Of a stretch of DNA of 64,000 nucleotides, positions 9,959 to 18,969 are shown in pieces. The stretch is from Kibdelosporangium sp. MJ126-NF4 (lineage in GTDB: Bacteria > Actinomycetota > Actinomycetes > Mycobacteriales > Pseudonocardiaceae). The position numbers were made by a program, and so were the translations under genes. Each line of letters begins with the position of its first letter. Position 1 is the first letter of the stretch. The notes under the pieces are model-generated. The model was given only the letters and a program-made list of their open reading frames with translations, had not been told where the DNA came from and did not search any database. The stretch is taken from positions 124,001-188,000 of the forward strand of contig NZ_CDME01000017.1 of assembly GCF_000826545.1 (NCBI RefSeq), in the 5' to 3' direction.

Positions 9959-9977
9959 GTCAGTTAGCCTTACCTAA
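9959..9977. promoter_or_regulatory. IdeR/DtxR-type iron box
   Basis: The 19-mer matches the actinobacterial iron-box consensus TTAGGTTAGGCTAACCTAA at 14 of 19 positions, with the right half (CTTACCTAA) at 8 of 9. It lies 45 bp before the GTG of a siderophore-type ABC ATPase and about 13 bp upstream of a -10-like TATGCT (9990-9995), a place suited to Fe(II)-dependent repression. Confidence 0.6.
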
Positions 9978-10021
9978 CCAGCCGGGGGCTATGCTCGGGG
10001 TGGATCTTCTGGGAGGTACCG

Positions 10022-10843
10022 GTGACGAGCAAGGTGCGGTTGAAGGCGAGCGAGCTCGGGCTCGGCTACGGCGAGCGGCTCGTGGTCGACGGCCTCGATC
10101 TCGACGTCCCCACCGGCACGGTGACCTCGGTGATCGGCCCGAACGGCTGCGGGAAGTCCACGCTGCTGCGTGCGCTCGGCCGGCTGCTCACGCCCAAGTC
10201 CGGCGAGGTCCTGCTCGACGGCAAGCGGATCGACAAGCTGCCGACGAAGGAAGTGGCCAGGACGGTCGGCCTGCTCCCGCAGACACCGGTGGCCCCGGAC
10301 GGGCTGACCGTCGCCGACCTGGTCGCCCGAGGCAGGCACCCGCACCAGACCTGGTACCGCCAGTGGTCGGTGGAGGACGAGGCGGCGGTGACCGACGCCC
10401 TGCGCCTGACGAAGATGCAGGAGCACGCCGACCGCGTGGTCGACGAACTGTCCGGTGGGCAGCGCCAGCGCGCCTGGATCTCCATGACCCTCGCGCAGGG
10501 AACCGAGCTGCTGCTGCTGGACGAGCCGATCACGTACCTGGACCTGGCCCACCAGGTCGACGTCCTCGACCTCGTGCACGACCTGCACACCACCAGGGGG
10601 ACGACGGTGGTGATGGTGCTGCACGACCTGAACCTGGCGGCCCGTTACTCCGACCGTCTGGTCGCCATGCGCGCGGGCAAGATCGTGGCGCAGGGCGACC
10701 CCGCCGACGTGCTGACCGAGAACCTCCTGCGGGACGTCTTCGACCTGGACGCGAAGATCCTGACCGACCCGGTGGCGGGTACCCCGATGGTCGTCCCGAT
10801 CGGTTCGCGGCACCGGGCGGCAGCCGCCGCCAAAGCCTGCTGA
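10022..10843 (+). CDS. Iron-siderophore/heme-type ABC transporter ATP-binding protein (FecE/FepC family)
   Basis: 273 aa. Walker A GPNGCGKST (39-47), signature LSGGQRQRAW, Walker B LLLLDEPITYLDLAHQ and H-loop VLHDLNLAARY identify the FecE/FhuC branch, whose DEPITYLDLAHQ segment is diagnostic. It would power uptake of Fe-siderophores by an inner-membrane permease. No permease or binding-protein gene is adjacent, so it is an orphan ATPase that must pair with partners encoded elsewhere. An iron box precedes it, and 23-bp hairpin repeats begin 9 bp after its stop. Confidence 0.9.
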   Translation: MTSKVRLKASELGLGYGERLVVDGLDLDVPTGTVTSVIGPNGCGKSTLLRALGRLLTPKSGEVLLDGKRIDKLPTKEVARTVGLLPQTPVAPDGLTVADLVARGRHPHQTWYRQWSVEDEAAVTDALRLTKMQEHADRVVDELSGGQRQRAWISMTLAQGTELLLLDEPITYLDLAHQVDVLDLVHDLHTTRGTTVVMVLHDLNLAARYSDRLVAMRAGKIVAQGDPADVLTENLLRDVFDLDAKILTDPVAGTPMVVPIGSRHRAAAAAKAC

Positions 10844-10851
10844 CCCCCTAT

Positions 10852-10980
10852 GCAACGAAGGCCACCTTCGCTGCGCCAAACGCAACGAAGGCCGCCTTGG
10901 GTGCGCCAACTGCCGAGTGTCGGGAACGCAACGAAGGCCACATTGGGTGCGTTCGGCGCACCGAATGTGGCCTTCGTTGC
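10852..10980. repeat. Cluster of four 23-bp intergenic repeats (locus A)
   Basis: Three direct units lie at 10852-10874, 10882-10904 and 10928-10950, and an inverted unit at 10958-10980. Each begins GCAACGAAGG and ends in a GTGC/TTGC-type half. The last two form a near-perfect 23-bp stem with a 7-base loop. The cluster starts 9 bp after the ATPase stop. The same unit recurs at 19957, 23924 and 28657. Confidence 0.9.
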
Positions 10981-11044
10981 GCAGGGGCGGGGGATTGAGC
11001 CGAAAGAGTGAGAAAGTGACGGCGGTCACGGTTGGACGCGCGCT

Positions 11045-11058
11045 GTTCGCGGACAGCG
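11045..11058 (+). promoter_or_regulatory. ClgR-like operator before clpC
   Basis: The sequence GTTCGC-GGACA-GCG fits the GTTCGC-N5-GCG motif described for the Streptomyces ClgR activator of clp genes. It lies 214 bp before the clpC ATG, in a 291-bp leader that otherwise holds no gene. Confidence 0.5.
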
Positions 11059-11124
11059 GACACGTCCCATTTGATGGAATCCTCCCCGGTGACCGCACGT
11101 TGTAAGGGGTGTCAGCGGGTGACT

Positions 11125-11141
11125 GCAGGCAGCGTGCCTGC
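11125..11141 (+). other. Short hairpin in the clpC leader
   Basis: GCAGGCA and TGCCTGC form a perfect 7-bp stem with a 3-base loop, 131 bp before clpC. If transcription starts upstream, near the ClgR-like box, this folds in the 5' leader. No other clear element is seen between 10981 and 11271. Confidence 0.3.
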
Positions 11142-11271
11142 TCTGTCATCAATCTGTGGTCGTGCGTGGCACTGAGCGCGACAGAGCGGGCGACTACAGT
11201 GGTCCTACGGTGCTGAACCACCAACATGACGAGTGGTGAAGGGCCGCCGGCGCAGCAGTCAGGGAGTGCGA

Positions 11272-13833
11272 ATGTTCGAGAGGTTCACCGACCGCGCGAG
11301 GCGGGTGGTTGTCCTGGCCCAGGAAGAGGCCCGGATGCTCAACCACAACTACATCGGCACCGAGCACATCCTCCTGGGCTTGATCCACGAGGGTGAAGGT
11401 GTCGCGGCGAAGGCGCTCGAGTCGCTCGGGATCGCCCTGGAAGGCGTGCGCCAGCAGGTCGAGGAGATCATCGGCCAAGGTCAGCACGCGCCAAGCGGGC
11501 ACATCCCCTTCACGCCTCGGGCGAAGAAGGTGCTGGAGCTGTCGCTGCGCGAAGCGCTGCAGCTCGGCCACAACTACATCGGCACGGAGCACATCCTGCT
11601 CGGGCTGATCCGCGAGGGCGAGGGCGTCGCCGCCCAGGTGCTGGTCAAGCTCGGCGCCGACCTCAACCGGGTCCGCCAGCAGGTTCTGCAGCTCCTGTCG
11701 GGCTACCAGGGCAAGCCGGAGACCGAACCGGGCAGCCGCGGTGAGGGCACGCCGTCCTCCTCGCTCGTGCTCGACCAGTTCGGCCGCAACCTCACCGCCA
11801 GCGCCCGCGAGGGCAAGCTGGACCCGGTGATCGGCCGGTCCAAGGAGATCGAGCGGGTCATGCAGGTGCTGTCCCGCCGTACCAAGAACAACCCGGTCCT
11901 GATCGGCGAGCCGGGTGTCGGCAAGACCGCGGTCGTCGAGGGCCTGGCGCAGATGGTGGTCAAGGGCGAGGTGCCCGAGACGCTGAAGGACAAGCAGCTC
12001 TACACGCTGGACCTCGGGTCGCTGGTCGCGGGCTCCCGCTACCGCGGTGACTTCGAGGAGCGGTTGAAGAAGGTCCTCAAGGAGATCCGCACCCGCGGCG
12101 ACATCATCCTGTTCATCGACGAGATCCACACGCTCGTCGGTGCCGGTGCCGCCGAGGGCGCGATCGACGCGGCCTCGATCCTCAAGCCGATGCTGGCCCG
12201 CGGTGAGTTGCAGACCATCGGGGCGACCACGCTCGAGGAGTACCGCAAGTACGTCGAGAAGGACCCCGCGCTCGAGCGCCGGTTCCAGCCGATCCAGGTC
12301 GGCGAGCCGAACCTGGAGCACACGATCGAGATCCTGAAGGGTCTGCGCGACCGCTACGAGGCGCACCACCGCGTCTCGATCACGGACGGCGCGCTCGTGC
12401 AGGCGGCCACGCTGGCCGACCGGTACATCAACGACCGCTTCCTGCCGGACAAGGCGATCGACCTGATCGACGAGGCCGGTGCCCGGATGCGCATCCGCCG
12501 GATGACCGCACCGCCGGACCTGCGCGAGTTCGACGAGAAGATCGCCGACGTGCGCCGGGAGAAGGAATCGGCCATAGACGCTCAGGACTTCGAGCGGGCC
12601 GCGAAGCTGCGCGACCAGGAGAAGCAGCTGCTCGGCCAGAAGGCGGAGCGGGAGAAGCAGTGGAAGGACGGCGACCTCGACGTCGTCGCCGAGGTCGACG
12701 AGGAGCAGATCGCCGAGGTCCTCGCGCACTGGACGGGCATCCCGGTCTTCAAGCTGACCGAGGAGGAGACGACTCGTCTGCTGCGGATGGAGGACGAGGT
12801 CCACAAGCGGATCATCGGCCAGGAGGAGGCCGTCAAGGCTGTCTCCAAGGCGATCCGCCGGACCCGTGCGGGTCTGAAGGACCCGAAGCGCCCCAGCGGC
12901 TCGTTCATCTTCGCCGGTCCGTCCGGTGTCGGTAAGACCGAGCTGTCCAAGGCGCTGGCGAACTTCCTGTTCGGCGAGGACGACGCCCTGATCCAGATCG
13001 ACATGGGCGAGTTCCACGACCGCTACACCGCTTCACGGCTGTTCGGTGCCCCTCCCGGGTACGTCGGCTACGAAGAGGGCGGCCAGCTGACCGAGAAGGT
13101 CCGCCGCAAGCCGTTCTCCGTCGTGCTGTTCGACGAGATCGAGAAGGCGCATCAGGAGGTCTACAACACCCTCCTGCAGGTGCTGGAGGACGGCCGCCTG
13201 ACCGACGGGCAGGGTCGTACGGTCGACTTCAAGAACACGGTCATCATCTTCACCTCGAACCTGGGCACGCAGGACATCTCCAAGGCGGTGTCGCTCGGTT
13301 TCGCCGGTGGCGGTGAGCAGAGCAACAACTACGACCGGATGAAGCAGAAGGTCAACGACGAGCTGAAGAAGCACTTCCGCCCGGAGTTCCTCAACCGTAT
13401 CGACGACATCATCGTCTTCCACCAGCTCACGGAGGACGAGATCATCCGGATGGTCGACCTGATGATCGCGCGCGTCGAGACCCAGCTCAAGAACAAGGAC
13501 ATGGCTCTCGAGCTGACTCCGTTGGCGAAGAAGCTGCTGGCCAAGCGTGGCTTCGACCCCGTGCTGGGTGCCCGGCCGCTGCGCCGCACGATCCAGCGCG
13601 AGATCGAGGACCAGCTGTCCGAGAAGATCCTGTTCGGCGAGCTCGAGCCGGGTCAGATCGTGATCGGCGACGTCGAGGGCTGGACGGGCGAAGGCTCGGA
13701 CGACAAGGCCCACTTCGTGTTCCGCGGCGAGACCAAGCCGAAGAACGTGCCGGACTCGCCGCCGGTCGACCTGGCGGCGTCCCCTGGCGCGTCCTCGTCC
13801 TCCGGTGAGGCCGAGGGTGGCCTGGAGGACTGA
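11272..13833 (+). CDS. clpC: ATP-dependent Clp protease ATPase subunit ClpC
   Basis: 853 aa from the ATG at 11272 ([13 protein letters not shown], the usual ClpC N-terminus; the 13 upstream codons in frame are not typical). Order of domains: duplicated Clp_N repeat (1-150, with two [12 protein letters not shown] copies), AAA+ module 1 with Walker A GEPGVGKT (about 212), UVR/M-domain region (about 420-460), AAA+ module 2 with Walker A GPSGVGKT (about 549), then the ClpP-binding loop and C-terminal D2-small domain. It unfolds substrates for ClpP and is essential in mycobacteria. A strong terminator follows. Confidence 0.97.
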   Translation: MFERFTDRARRVVVLAQEEARMLNHNYIGTEHILLGLIHEGEGVAAKALESLGIALEGVRQQVEEIIGQGQHAPSGHIPFTPRAKKVLELSLREALQLGHNYIGTEHILLGLIREGEGVAAQVLVKLGADLNRVRQQVLQLLSGYQGKPETEPGSRGEGTPSSSLVLDQFGRNLTASAREGKLDPVIGRSKEIERVMQVLSRRTKNNPVLIGEPGVGKTAVVEGLAQMVVKGEVPETLKDKQLYTLDLGSLVAGSRYRGDFEERLKKVLKEIRTRGDIILFIDEIHTLVGAGAAEGAIDAASILKPMLARGELQTIGATTLEEYRKYVEKDPALERRFQPIQVGEPNLEHTIEILKGLRDRYEAHHRVSITDGALVQAATLADRYINDRFLPDKAIDLIDEAGARMRIRRMTAPPDLREFDEKIADVRREKESAIDAQDFERAAKLRDQEKQLLGQKAEREKQWKDGDLDVVAEVDEEQIAEVLAHWTGIPVFKLTEEETTRLLRMEDEVHKRIIGQEEAVKAVSKAIRRTRAGLKDPKRPSGSFIFAGPSGVGKTELSKALANFLFGEDDALIQIDMGEFHDRYTASRLFGAPPGYVGYEEGGQLTEKVRRKPFSVVLFDEIEKAHQEVYNTLLQVLEDGRLTDGQGRTVDFKNTVIIFTSNLGTQDISKAVSLGFAGGGEQSNNYDRMKQKVNDELKKHFRPEFLNRIDDIIVFHQLTEDEIIRMVDLMIARVETQLKNKDMALELTPLAKKLLAKRGFDPVLGARPLRRTIQREIEDQLSEKILFGELEPGQIVIGDVEGWTGEGSDDKAHFVFRGETKPKNVPDSPPVDLAASPGASSSSGEAEGGLED

Positions 13834-13853
13834 CAGCGGTCAAGTGACACGGT

Positions 13854-13885
13854 AAGGGGCGGCTCCTCAGGGAGCCGCCCCTTTT
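13854..13885 (+). terminator. Rho-independent terminator after clpC
   Basis: A perfect 13-bp stem (AAGGGGCGGCTCC / GGAGCCGCCCCTT), 4-base loop and a TTTT run begin 20 bp after the clpC stop. Confidence 0.9.
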
Positions 13886-13913
13886 CCGTTGCCGGGGATG
13901 ACATGCTGGAGCA

Positions 13914-16900
13914 GTGCGAGTAGCTGTGCTGGGGCCGTTGTGCCTGACGGACACCGCGGACCAGGAGATCGAGGTCGGCGGGCCGCGGCTGCGCATGCTC
14001 CTGGTGCGCCTGGCCCTCGAGGCCAACCGGATCGTGCCGACCGAGTCGCTGATCGACGGCCTGTGGGGCACCCAGCCGCCCGCCGACGCGACCAACGCAC
14101 TGCAGTCGCTCGTGTCCCGGCTGCGCAAGACCGGGCTGGCCAAGCGAATCGAGTCGCATCCGGCCGGGTATTCGCTCGCGGCAACAGAAGTCGACGCGAA
14201 CACGTTCGAACGCCTTGCCATGGAAGGCAGTCGCCTGCTCAAGCAGAACGAGAACGCCAGGGCGGCCGAGGTGCTCGCCACCGCGCTGGAGCTGTGGCGC
14301 GGACCGGCGCTTGTGGACGTGGCCGAGGCCCCGTACGCGGCGGCGGCCGTGGCGCGCCTGGCGGAACTGCGCCTGACCGCGTTGGAGGACCGCATCGAAG
14401 CGGACATCCGCAGCGGCCACGAGGCTGACGTGATCGTCGAGCTGTACGCGTTGACCAGGGACCATCCGTTGCGGGAACGCCTGACGGCGTTGCTGATCCG
14501 GGCATTGCGGCAAACCGGACGTCAGGCCGACGCGTTGGCCGCCTACGAGACCGCGCGCCAGAGCCTCGCCGCGGAACTGGGCGTCGATCCGAGCCCGGAA
14601 CTGCAGGAAGCCCATCTCTCGCTGCTCAGGGCGACGCCATCGGAGATCCCGAACAACGGCACCCGGCTGCCGGCCCAGCTGACCAGCTTCGTCGGCCGCC
14701 AGCACGAGATGACCGAACTGGACACGCTGCTGGCCCGCGATCGGCTGATCACTCTCGTCGGCCCCGGTGGTGCCGGAAAGACAAGGCTGGCAACGGAAGC
14801 GGCGAGCCGGGCAGCCGACCGGGTGTGGTTCGTGCACCTCGCGGGGCTCAGGGAGGCGGTCGACGTCCCGGTTGCGCTGGCCTCCGCGCTGGGTCTGGGC
14901 GATTCGCGGGTGTCGGAGAAACGGCAGGTCTGGCACCCGCAGGCGGACGTGCTGACCCGGCTGCTCGACGCGCTCGCCGACCGGCCCGAGCTGATCGTGC
15001 TGGACAACTGCGAGCACCTGGTGTCCGCGGTGGCGCACCTGGCCGAAGCGTTGCTCGCGGGCTGCCCGAGGCTGCGGATCCTGGCCACCAGCAGGGAACC
15101 ACTGACGATCACCGGCGAAACCCTGCTGCCGCTCGGGCCGTTGGACCTGCCGGAGGAGAACGCGTCGGCCGCGCGGGCGATGGAGAGCGCGTCGGTCCGG
15201 CTTTTCCTTGACCGCGCGCGATCCGTGCGTCCCGGGTTCACGGTGGACGACGCCAATGTCGCCGCTGTGGTCGCGGTGTGCCGTCGGCTCGACGGGCTGC
15301 CGCTGGCGCTCGAACTGGCCGCGGCCCGGCTGCGGTCGATGACGGTCGGCCAGGTCGCCGAGCGGCTCGACGACCGGTTCCGGTTGCTGACCGGCGGCAG
15401 CCGGACCTCCCTGCCGCGCCACCAGACCCTCGGCGCGGTGGTGGACTGGAGCTGGAGTCTGCTCACCGCGGCCGAACGCACACTGGCGAGCCGGATGTCG
15501 GCCTTCGCCTGTCCGTCCACTTTGGAAGCGATCACCGCTGTCTGCGCCGACGACCAGCTCGCCGCGGACGACGTGCTGTACGTCCTGGCCTCACTGGTGG
15601 AGAAGTCCCTTGTGGAGGCGGGCGAAGGGGCGGACGGCGTGCCCCGCTACCGGATGCTGGAGACGGTCAAGGCCTTCGCCGCGGCCCGGCTCGCCGACCC
15701 GGAACCGACCACGGCCCGGTTCACCGCGTGGGTGCTCGGCATGGTCGAGGAGGCGGAGCCGATGCTGCGCGGACCGGACCAGGTCCGCTGGCTGAAGCTG
15801 CTGGATGCCGAGCGGGACAACGTGGTCGCGGCGGTCCGGCTGGCGGTCGACCGCGACGACGCCGACACCTCGTTCCGGATCGTGGCCGCGTGGACGTGGT
15901 ACTGGCTGCTGCGCCAAGGGGTGTTCGGCGAGTCCATGACCGAGCAGGTGTTGCCGCTGGCCCGGATGCAGGCGATGGAGGACCGCGCGCCGGACGGGGC
16001 CCGCGTCCTGGTCAGGACGCTGATGGTGATGAGCGTCGACGAGGAACCGAACCCGGCGCAGTTCGCGGGCGTGCTCGAACTCTGCGAGTCCGACAAGGTC
16101 AGGTCGGTGCCGTTCGTCCCGATGGTCGAAACCGTGGCACTCGCGATGATGGGCAGCTTCGACGAAGCCGACGCCGCCTTCCGCCGGGCGTTGCGGCATG
16201 CACACCCGTGGACACGCGCGCTGGTGACCTTCGGTGGGGCGATGGCGGCCGAGAACCTCGGCATCATGGACAAGGCGGAGCGCTGGCAGCGGGCGGCGAT
16301 CCGCCGGTTCCGCAAGATCGGCGACCGCTGGGGCCTTGCCATGGCGCTCAACGCCCTCGGCGAGATCCGCTCGATGCACGGCGACATCGCGGGCGCTATC
16401 GAACTGCACGAGGACGCACGGCGGCTGGAGGTCGAACTGGGGCCGCTGGTGGACCCGGCGATGACGACCACTCGCCTGGCCGAGCAGTACTACCGGCTCG
16501 GCGACCTCGACCGCGCCCACGGTGTGCTGCTGGCAGCGGCGGAAGTCAGTCGCGGGCGCGGTCAGCGCGCGGTCAGCGTGGCGATCGCGATCAGGCTCAG
16601 CATGATCCTGCGGGCCCGTGGTGACCTCGCCGCGGCCAGAGACCAGCTGTCGGTGGCACGGCAGGAGATGGCGCACTGGCCTGACGCGATGAACGGCCCG
16701 CTGAACTGCTGGATGGGGATCGCGGAGGCCCGCCAGTTGGCGGCGGAAGGGGAGATCGACAAGGGGTGGCAGGCGGCGGGCGAAGCGTTCGCGGCGGCCC
16801 AGCAGTCGGAGGGCTACCTGCGGGACGCGCAGAGCACGGCCGAGGCCGGTGAGGCGATGGCGACACTCGCCGCCGTGTCAGGAGATCTGCCGTTCGCGGC

Positions 16901-17090
16901 CCGGCTGCTCGGCGCGAGTGCCGTGATCGCCGGGGCGCTGGACGTCGGCCTGCCCGACAACCTCGCCATCATCGGCCGGTTCGGCCCGGCCGAACAGGAA
17001 GTCTTCGACCAGGCACGCGAGATGACCGTCGACGAGGCACAGGAACTGCTGGGTCAGGGTGTCCCCGCACCCCCGGCGGAGACACCCTGA
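13914..17090 (+). CDS. AfsR/SARP family transcriptional regulator (winged HTH-BTAD-NB-ARC-TPR)
   Basis: 1058 aa. Residues 1-90 form the OmpR-like winged helix (RVAVLGPL..., then NALQSLVSRLRK), 97-240 the bacterial transcriptional activation domain (DANTFERL..., ending in AELGVDPSPELQ), about 255-560 an NB-ARC/STAND ATPase with Walker A GPGGAGKTR (about 283) and Walker B LIVLDNCEH (about 361), and the rest TPR-like helices. This is the architecture of AfsR, a regulator of secondary metabolism. The GTG start has only a very close GGAG, so translation may be leaderless or weak. A DrrAB-type exporter is convergent, but no biosynthetic cluster is adjacent. Confidence 0.9.
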   Translation: MRVAVLGPLCLTDTADQEIEVGGPRLRMLLVRLALEANRIVPTESLIDGLWGTQPPADATNALQSLVSRLRKTGLAKRIESHPAGYSLAATEVDANTFERLAMEGSRLLKQNENARAAEVLATALELWRGPALVDVAEAPYAAAAVARLAELRLTALEDRIEADIRSGHEADVIVELYALTRDHPLRERLTALLIRALRQTGRQADALAAYETARQSLAAELGVDPSPELQEAHLSLLRATPSEIPNNGTRLPAQLTSFVGRQHEMTELDTLLARDRLITLVGPGGAGKTRLATEAASRAADRVWFVHLAGLREAVDVPVALASALGLGDSRVSEKRQVWHPQADVLTRLLDALADRPELIVLDNCEHLVSAVAHLAEALLAGCPRLRILATSREPLTITGETLLPLGPLDLPEENASAARAMESASVRLFLDRARSVRPGFTVDDANVAAVVAVCRRLDGLPLALELAAARLRSMTVGQVAERLDDRFRLLTGGSRTSLPRHQTLGAVVDWSWSLLTAAERTLASRMSAFACPSTLEAITAVCADDQLAADDVLYVLASLVEKSLVEAGEGADGVPRYRMLETVKAFAAARLADPEPTTARFTAWVLGMVEEAEPMLRGPDQVRWLKLLDAERDNVVAAVRLAVDRDDADTSFRIVAAWTWYWLLRQGVFGESMTEQVLPLARMQAMEDRAPDGARVLVRTLMVMSVDEEPNPAQFAGVLELCESDKVRSVPFVPMVETVALAMMGSFDEADAAFRRALRHAHPWTRALVTFGGAMAAENLGIMDKAERWQRAAIRRFRKIGDRWGLAMALNALGEIRSMHGDIAGAIELHEDARRLEVELGPLVDPAMTTTRLAEQYYRLGDLDRAHGVLLAAAEVSRGRGQRAVSVAIAIRLSMILRARGDLAAARDQLSVARQEMAHWPDAMNGPLNCWMGIAEARQLAAEGEIDKGWQAAGEAFAAAQQSEGYLRDAQSTAEAGEAMATLAAVSGDLPFAARLLGASAVIAGALDVGLPDNLAIIGRFGPAEQEVFDQAREMTVDEAQELLGQGVPAPPAETP

Positions 17091-17091
17091 C
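17053..17091. terminator. Hairpin at the 3' end of the AfsR-like gene
   Basis: GTCAGGGTGTC and GACACCCTGAC form a perfect 11-bp stem with a 17-base loop. It overlaps the last codons of the regulator and faces the convergent permease gene, so it may end both transcripts. There is no T-run. Confidence 0.5.
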
Positions 17092-17102
17092 TGCCTGACG
17101 GG

Positions 17103-17924
17103 TCAGCCGCCCATCCGGCGCCGGTAGGCGACCATCGCGAGCGGGTAGAACACCGCGACGAGACCGACCATCCAGGCGATGCTGCCGAGCAGCGGACCGG
17201 CCACCGGGCCGCCGTTCAGCAGGCCGCGGTTGACCTCCGTCAGCAACGTCACCGGTTGGACGTCGGTGAACGCCTGCATCCAGGCAGGCAGCGTCGAGGT
17301 CTCCACGAACACGTTGCTGACGAACGTGAGCGGCATGATGAACGCCACCATCACGCCCGGCACCGCCTGCGGGCTCTTGACCAACATGCCCACCCAGACC
17401 GAGATCCAGCACAGGCACAGTCCGAACACGACCATCAGTGCGAAGTCGAGCAGCACCGACACCGGATCGGTGTGGATCCGGAAACCGAAGATCACCCCGA
17501 CACCGACGAGGATCGCCAGCGTGATCACGTAACGCAGGATGTCGCCGAACACCGCGCCGAGCAACGGCGCCGACCGGGCGATCGGCATGCTCCGGAACCG
17601 GTCGAACACGCCCTTGCTGATGTCGGTGGCCAGACCGATGCCGGTGCCGAGGCTGGCGAACAGCACGGTCTGCACCATCAGTCCGGGCAGCAGCAGCTGC
17701 AGGTAGGCGTCCCGGTTGCCGCCGGAGATCGCGCCACCGAGCAGGTACGTGAACATCACCAGCATGATCAGCGGCTGGAGGGTGACGTCGATCAGCTGTT
17801 CCGGGTTCTTGACGATCTTGCGGAGGTTGCGGCCCGCCAGGGTGAATCCGTGGCCCATGGCCTGCGCCGGGCTGATCCGCCTCGGCGGTGTCATCGGCGC
17901 GGGTGTCATCGTCGCGGTGGTCAT
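17103..17924 (-). CDS. ABC-2 type transporter permease (DrrB family)
   Basis: 273 aa with six membrane segments. The N-terminal amphipathic helix with GRNLRKIVKNPEQLIDVTLQP and the later FDRFRSMPIARSA loop are typical of daunorubicin-resistance DrrB permeases. Its ATG overlaps the stop of the upstream ATPase by 4 bp (ATGA), so they form one exporter. Substrate unknown; likely a hydrophobic drug or lipid. Confidence 0.9.
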   Translation of the reverse strand: MTTATMTPAPMTPPRRISPAQAMGHGFTLAGRNLRKIVKNPEQLIDVTLQPLIMLVMFTYLLGGAISGGNRDAYLQLLLPGLMVQTVLFASLGTGIGLATDISKGVFDRFRSMPIARSAPLLGAVFGDILRYVITLAILVGVGVIFGFRIHTDPVSVLLDFALMVVFGLCLCWISVWVGMLVKSPQAVPGVMVAFIMPLTFVSNVFVETSTLPAWMQAFTDVQPVTLLTEVNRGLLNGGPVAGPLLGSIAWMVGLVAVFYPLAMVAYRRRMGG

Positions 17925-18868
17925 GCCCGTGCTCCTTCCTTGGGGCCGGTCATCGCCAGGAACACCTCGTCCAGGCTGGGCAGCCGCAGCCCCAGTTCGT
18001 CGACGAGAACGCCAGCCTCGTCGAGCTTTCTGACCACAGTGGACATCAGCAGCGGGTCGTCGATCGGGGTGCTGAGCAGGCCGCTGTCGACGTCCCTGCC
18101 CGGCTGGACACCGGTCAGCTCCAGCAGGATCCGGGCGACGATCTCCATGTCGTCCCGGTTGCTCGGCCGGACCTGCAGCGTCTGGCCACCGATCTTGCGC
18201 TTCAGCTCACCCGGTGTGCCGTCCGCGACCACCCGGCCGTGGTCGAACACGGTGATCCGGTCGGCCAACTGGTCGGCCTCCTCCAGGTACTGCGTGGTCA
18301 GCAGCACGGTCACGCCGTCGTCGACGAGCCTGCGCACGATGTCCCACACCTCGTTGCGGCTGTGCGGGTCCAGCCCGGTCGTCGGCTCGTCCAGGAACAG
18401 CACGCGCGGCCGACCGACCAGGCTCGCGGCCAGGTCGAGCCGCCTGCGCATGCCGCCCGAGTACGTCTTGGCCGAGCGGTCGGCCGCGTCGGCCAGCTCG
18501 AACCGGTCGAGCAGTTCACCCGCGCGTGCCCGGGCGTCCGCCTTCGGAATGTCGAGCAACCGGCCGATCAGCACCAGGTTCTCCCGGCCGGACAGGTCCT
18601 CGTCGACCGAGGCGTACTGACCGGTCAGGCCGATCTGCGCGCGGACCGCCACCGGGTCGCGCACGACGTCGTATCCGCCGACGCTTGCCGTGCCCGCGTC
18701 CGGGCGCAGCAGCGTCGCCAGGATCCGGACCGCGGTGGTCTTGCCCGCGCCGTTGGGCCCGAGCACACCGAGAATCTTGCCCGTGGGCACGGTCAGGTCG
18801 ACGCCGTCGAGCGCGGTGGTCTCCCCGAACCGTTTCACCAAGCCTTCAGCTTCGATCGCGTAGGACAC
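17921..18868 (-). CDS. DrrA-type ABC transporter ATP-binding protein
   Basis: 315 aa. Walker A GPNGAGKTT (37-45), signature YSGGMRRRLDLA, Walker B VLFLDEPTTGLDPHSR and the GLTGQYASVDEDL Q-loop region identify the DrrA branch, with the usual C-terminal regulatory extension (SLDEVFLAMTG). It powers the following permease. The pair resembles multidrug or glycolipid exporters; no dedicated biosynthetic genes flank it. Confidence 0.92.
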   Translation of the reverse strand: MSYAIEAEGLVKRFGETTALDGVDLTVPTGKILGVLGPNGAGKTTAVRILATLLRPDAGTASVGGYDVVRDPVAVRAQIGLTGQYASVDEDLSGRENLVLIGRLLDIPKADARARAGELLDRFELADAADRSAKTYSGGMRRRLDLAASLVGRPRVLFLDEPTTGLDPHSRNEVWDIVRRLVDDGVTVLLTTQYLEEADQLADRITVFDHGRVVADGTPGELKRKIGGQTLQVRPSNRDDMEIVARILLELTGVQPGRDVDSGLLSTPIDDPLLMSTVVRKLDEAGVLVDELGLRLPSLDEVFLAMTGPKEGARA

Positions 18869-18969
18869 TTCAGGCCCCCTCTCGTTTCTTCATCGCCGTC
18901 CACTGTGCGCGGCGCCGCTGTCGAGGCGCGCACAGGACGCTGTCAGCGGGTTTCGGGCAAGCTGGTGAC

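Noticed and set aside
11194..13017. 607-codon minus-strand open frame opposite clpC
   Set aside because: Leu/Asp/Val-rich shadow of the ClpC reading frame; no recognisable domain.
13903..13923. Six-codon leader peptide overlapping the start of the AfsR-like gene
   Set aside because: ATG CTG GAG CAG TGC GAG TAG exists but has no ribosome site and is too short to distinguish from chance.
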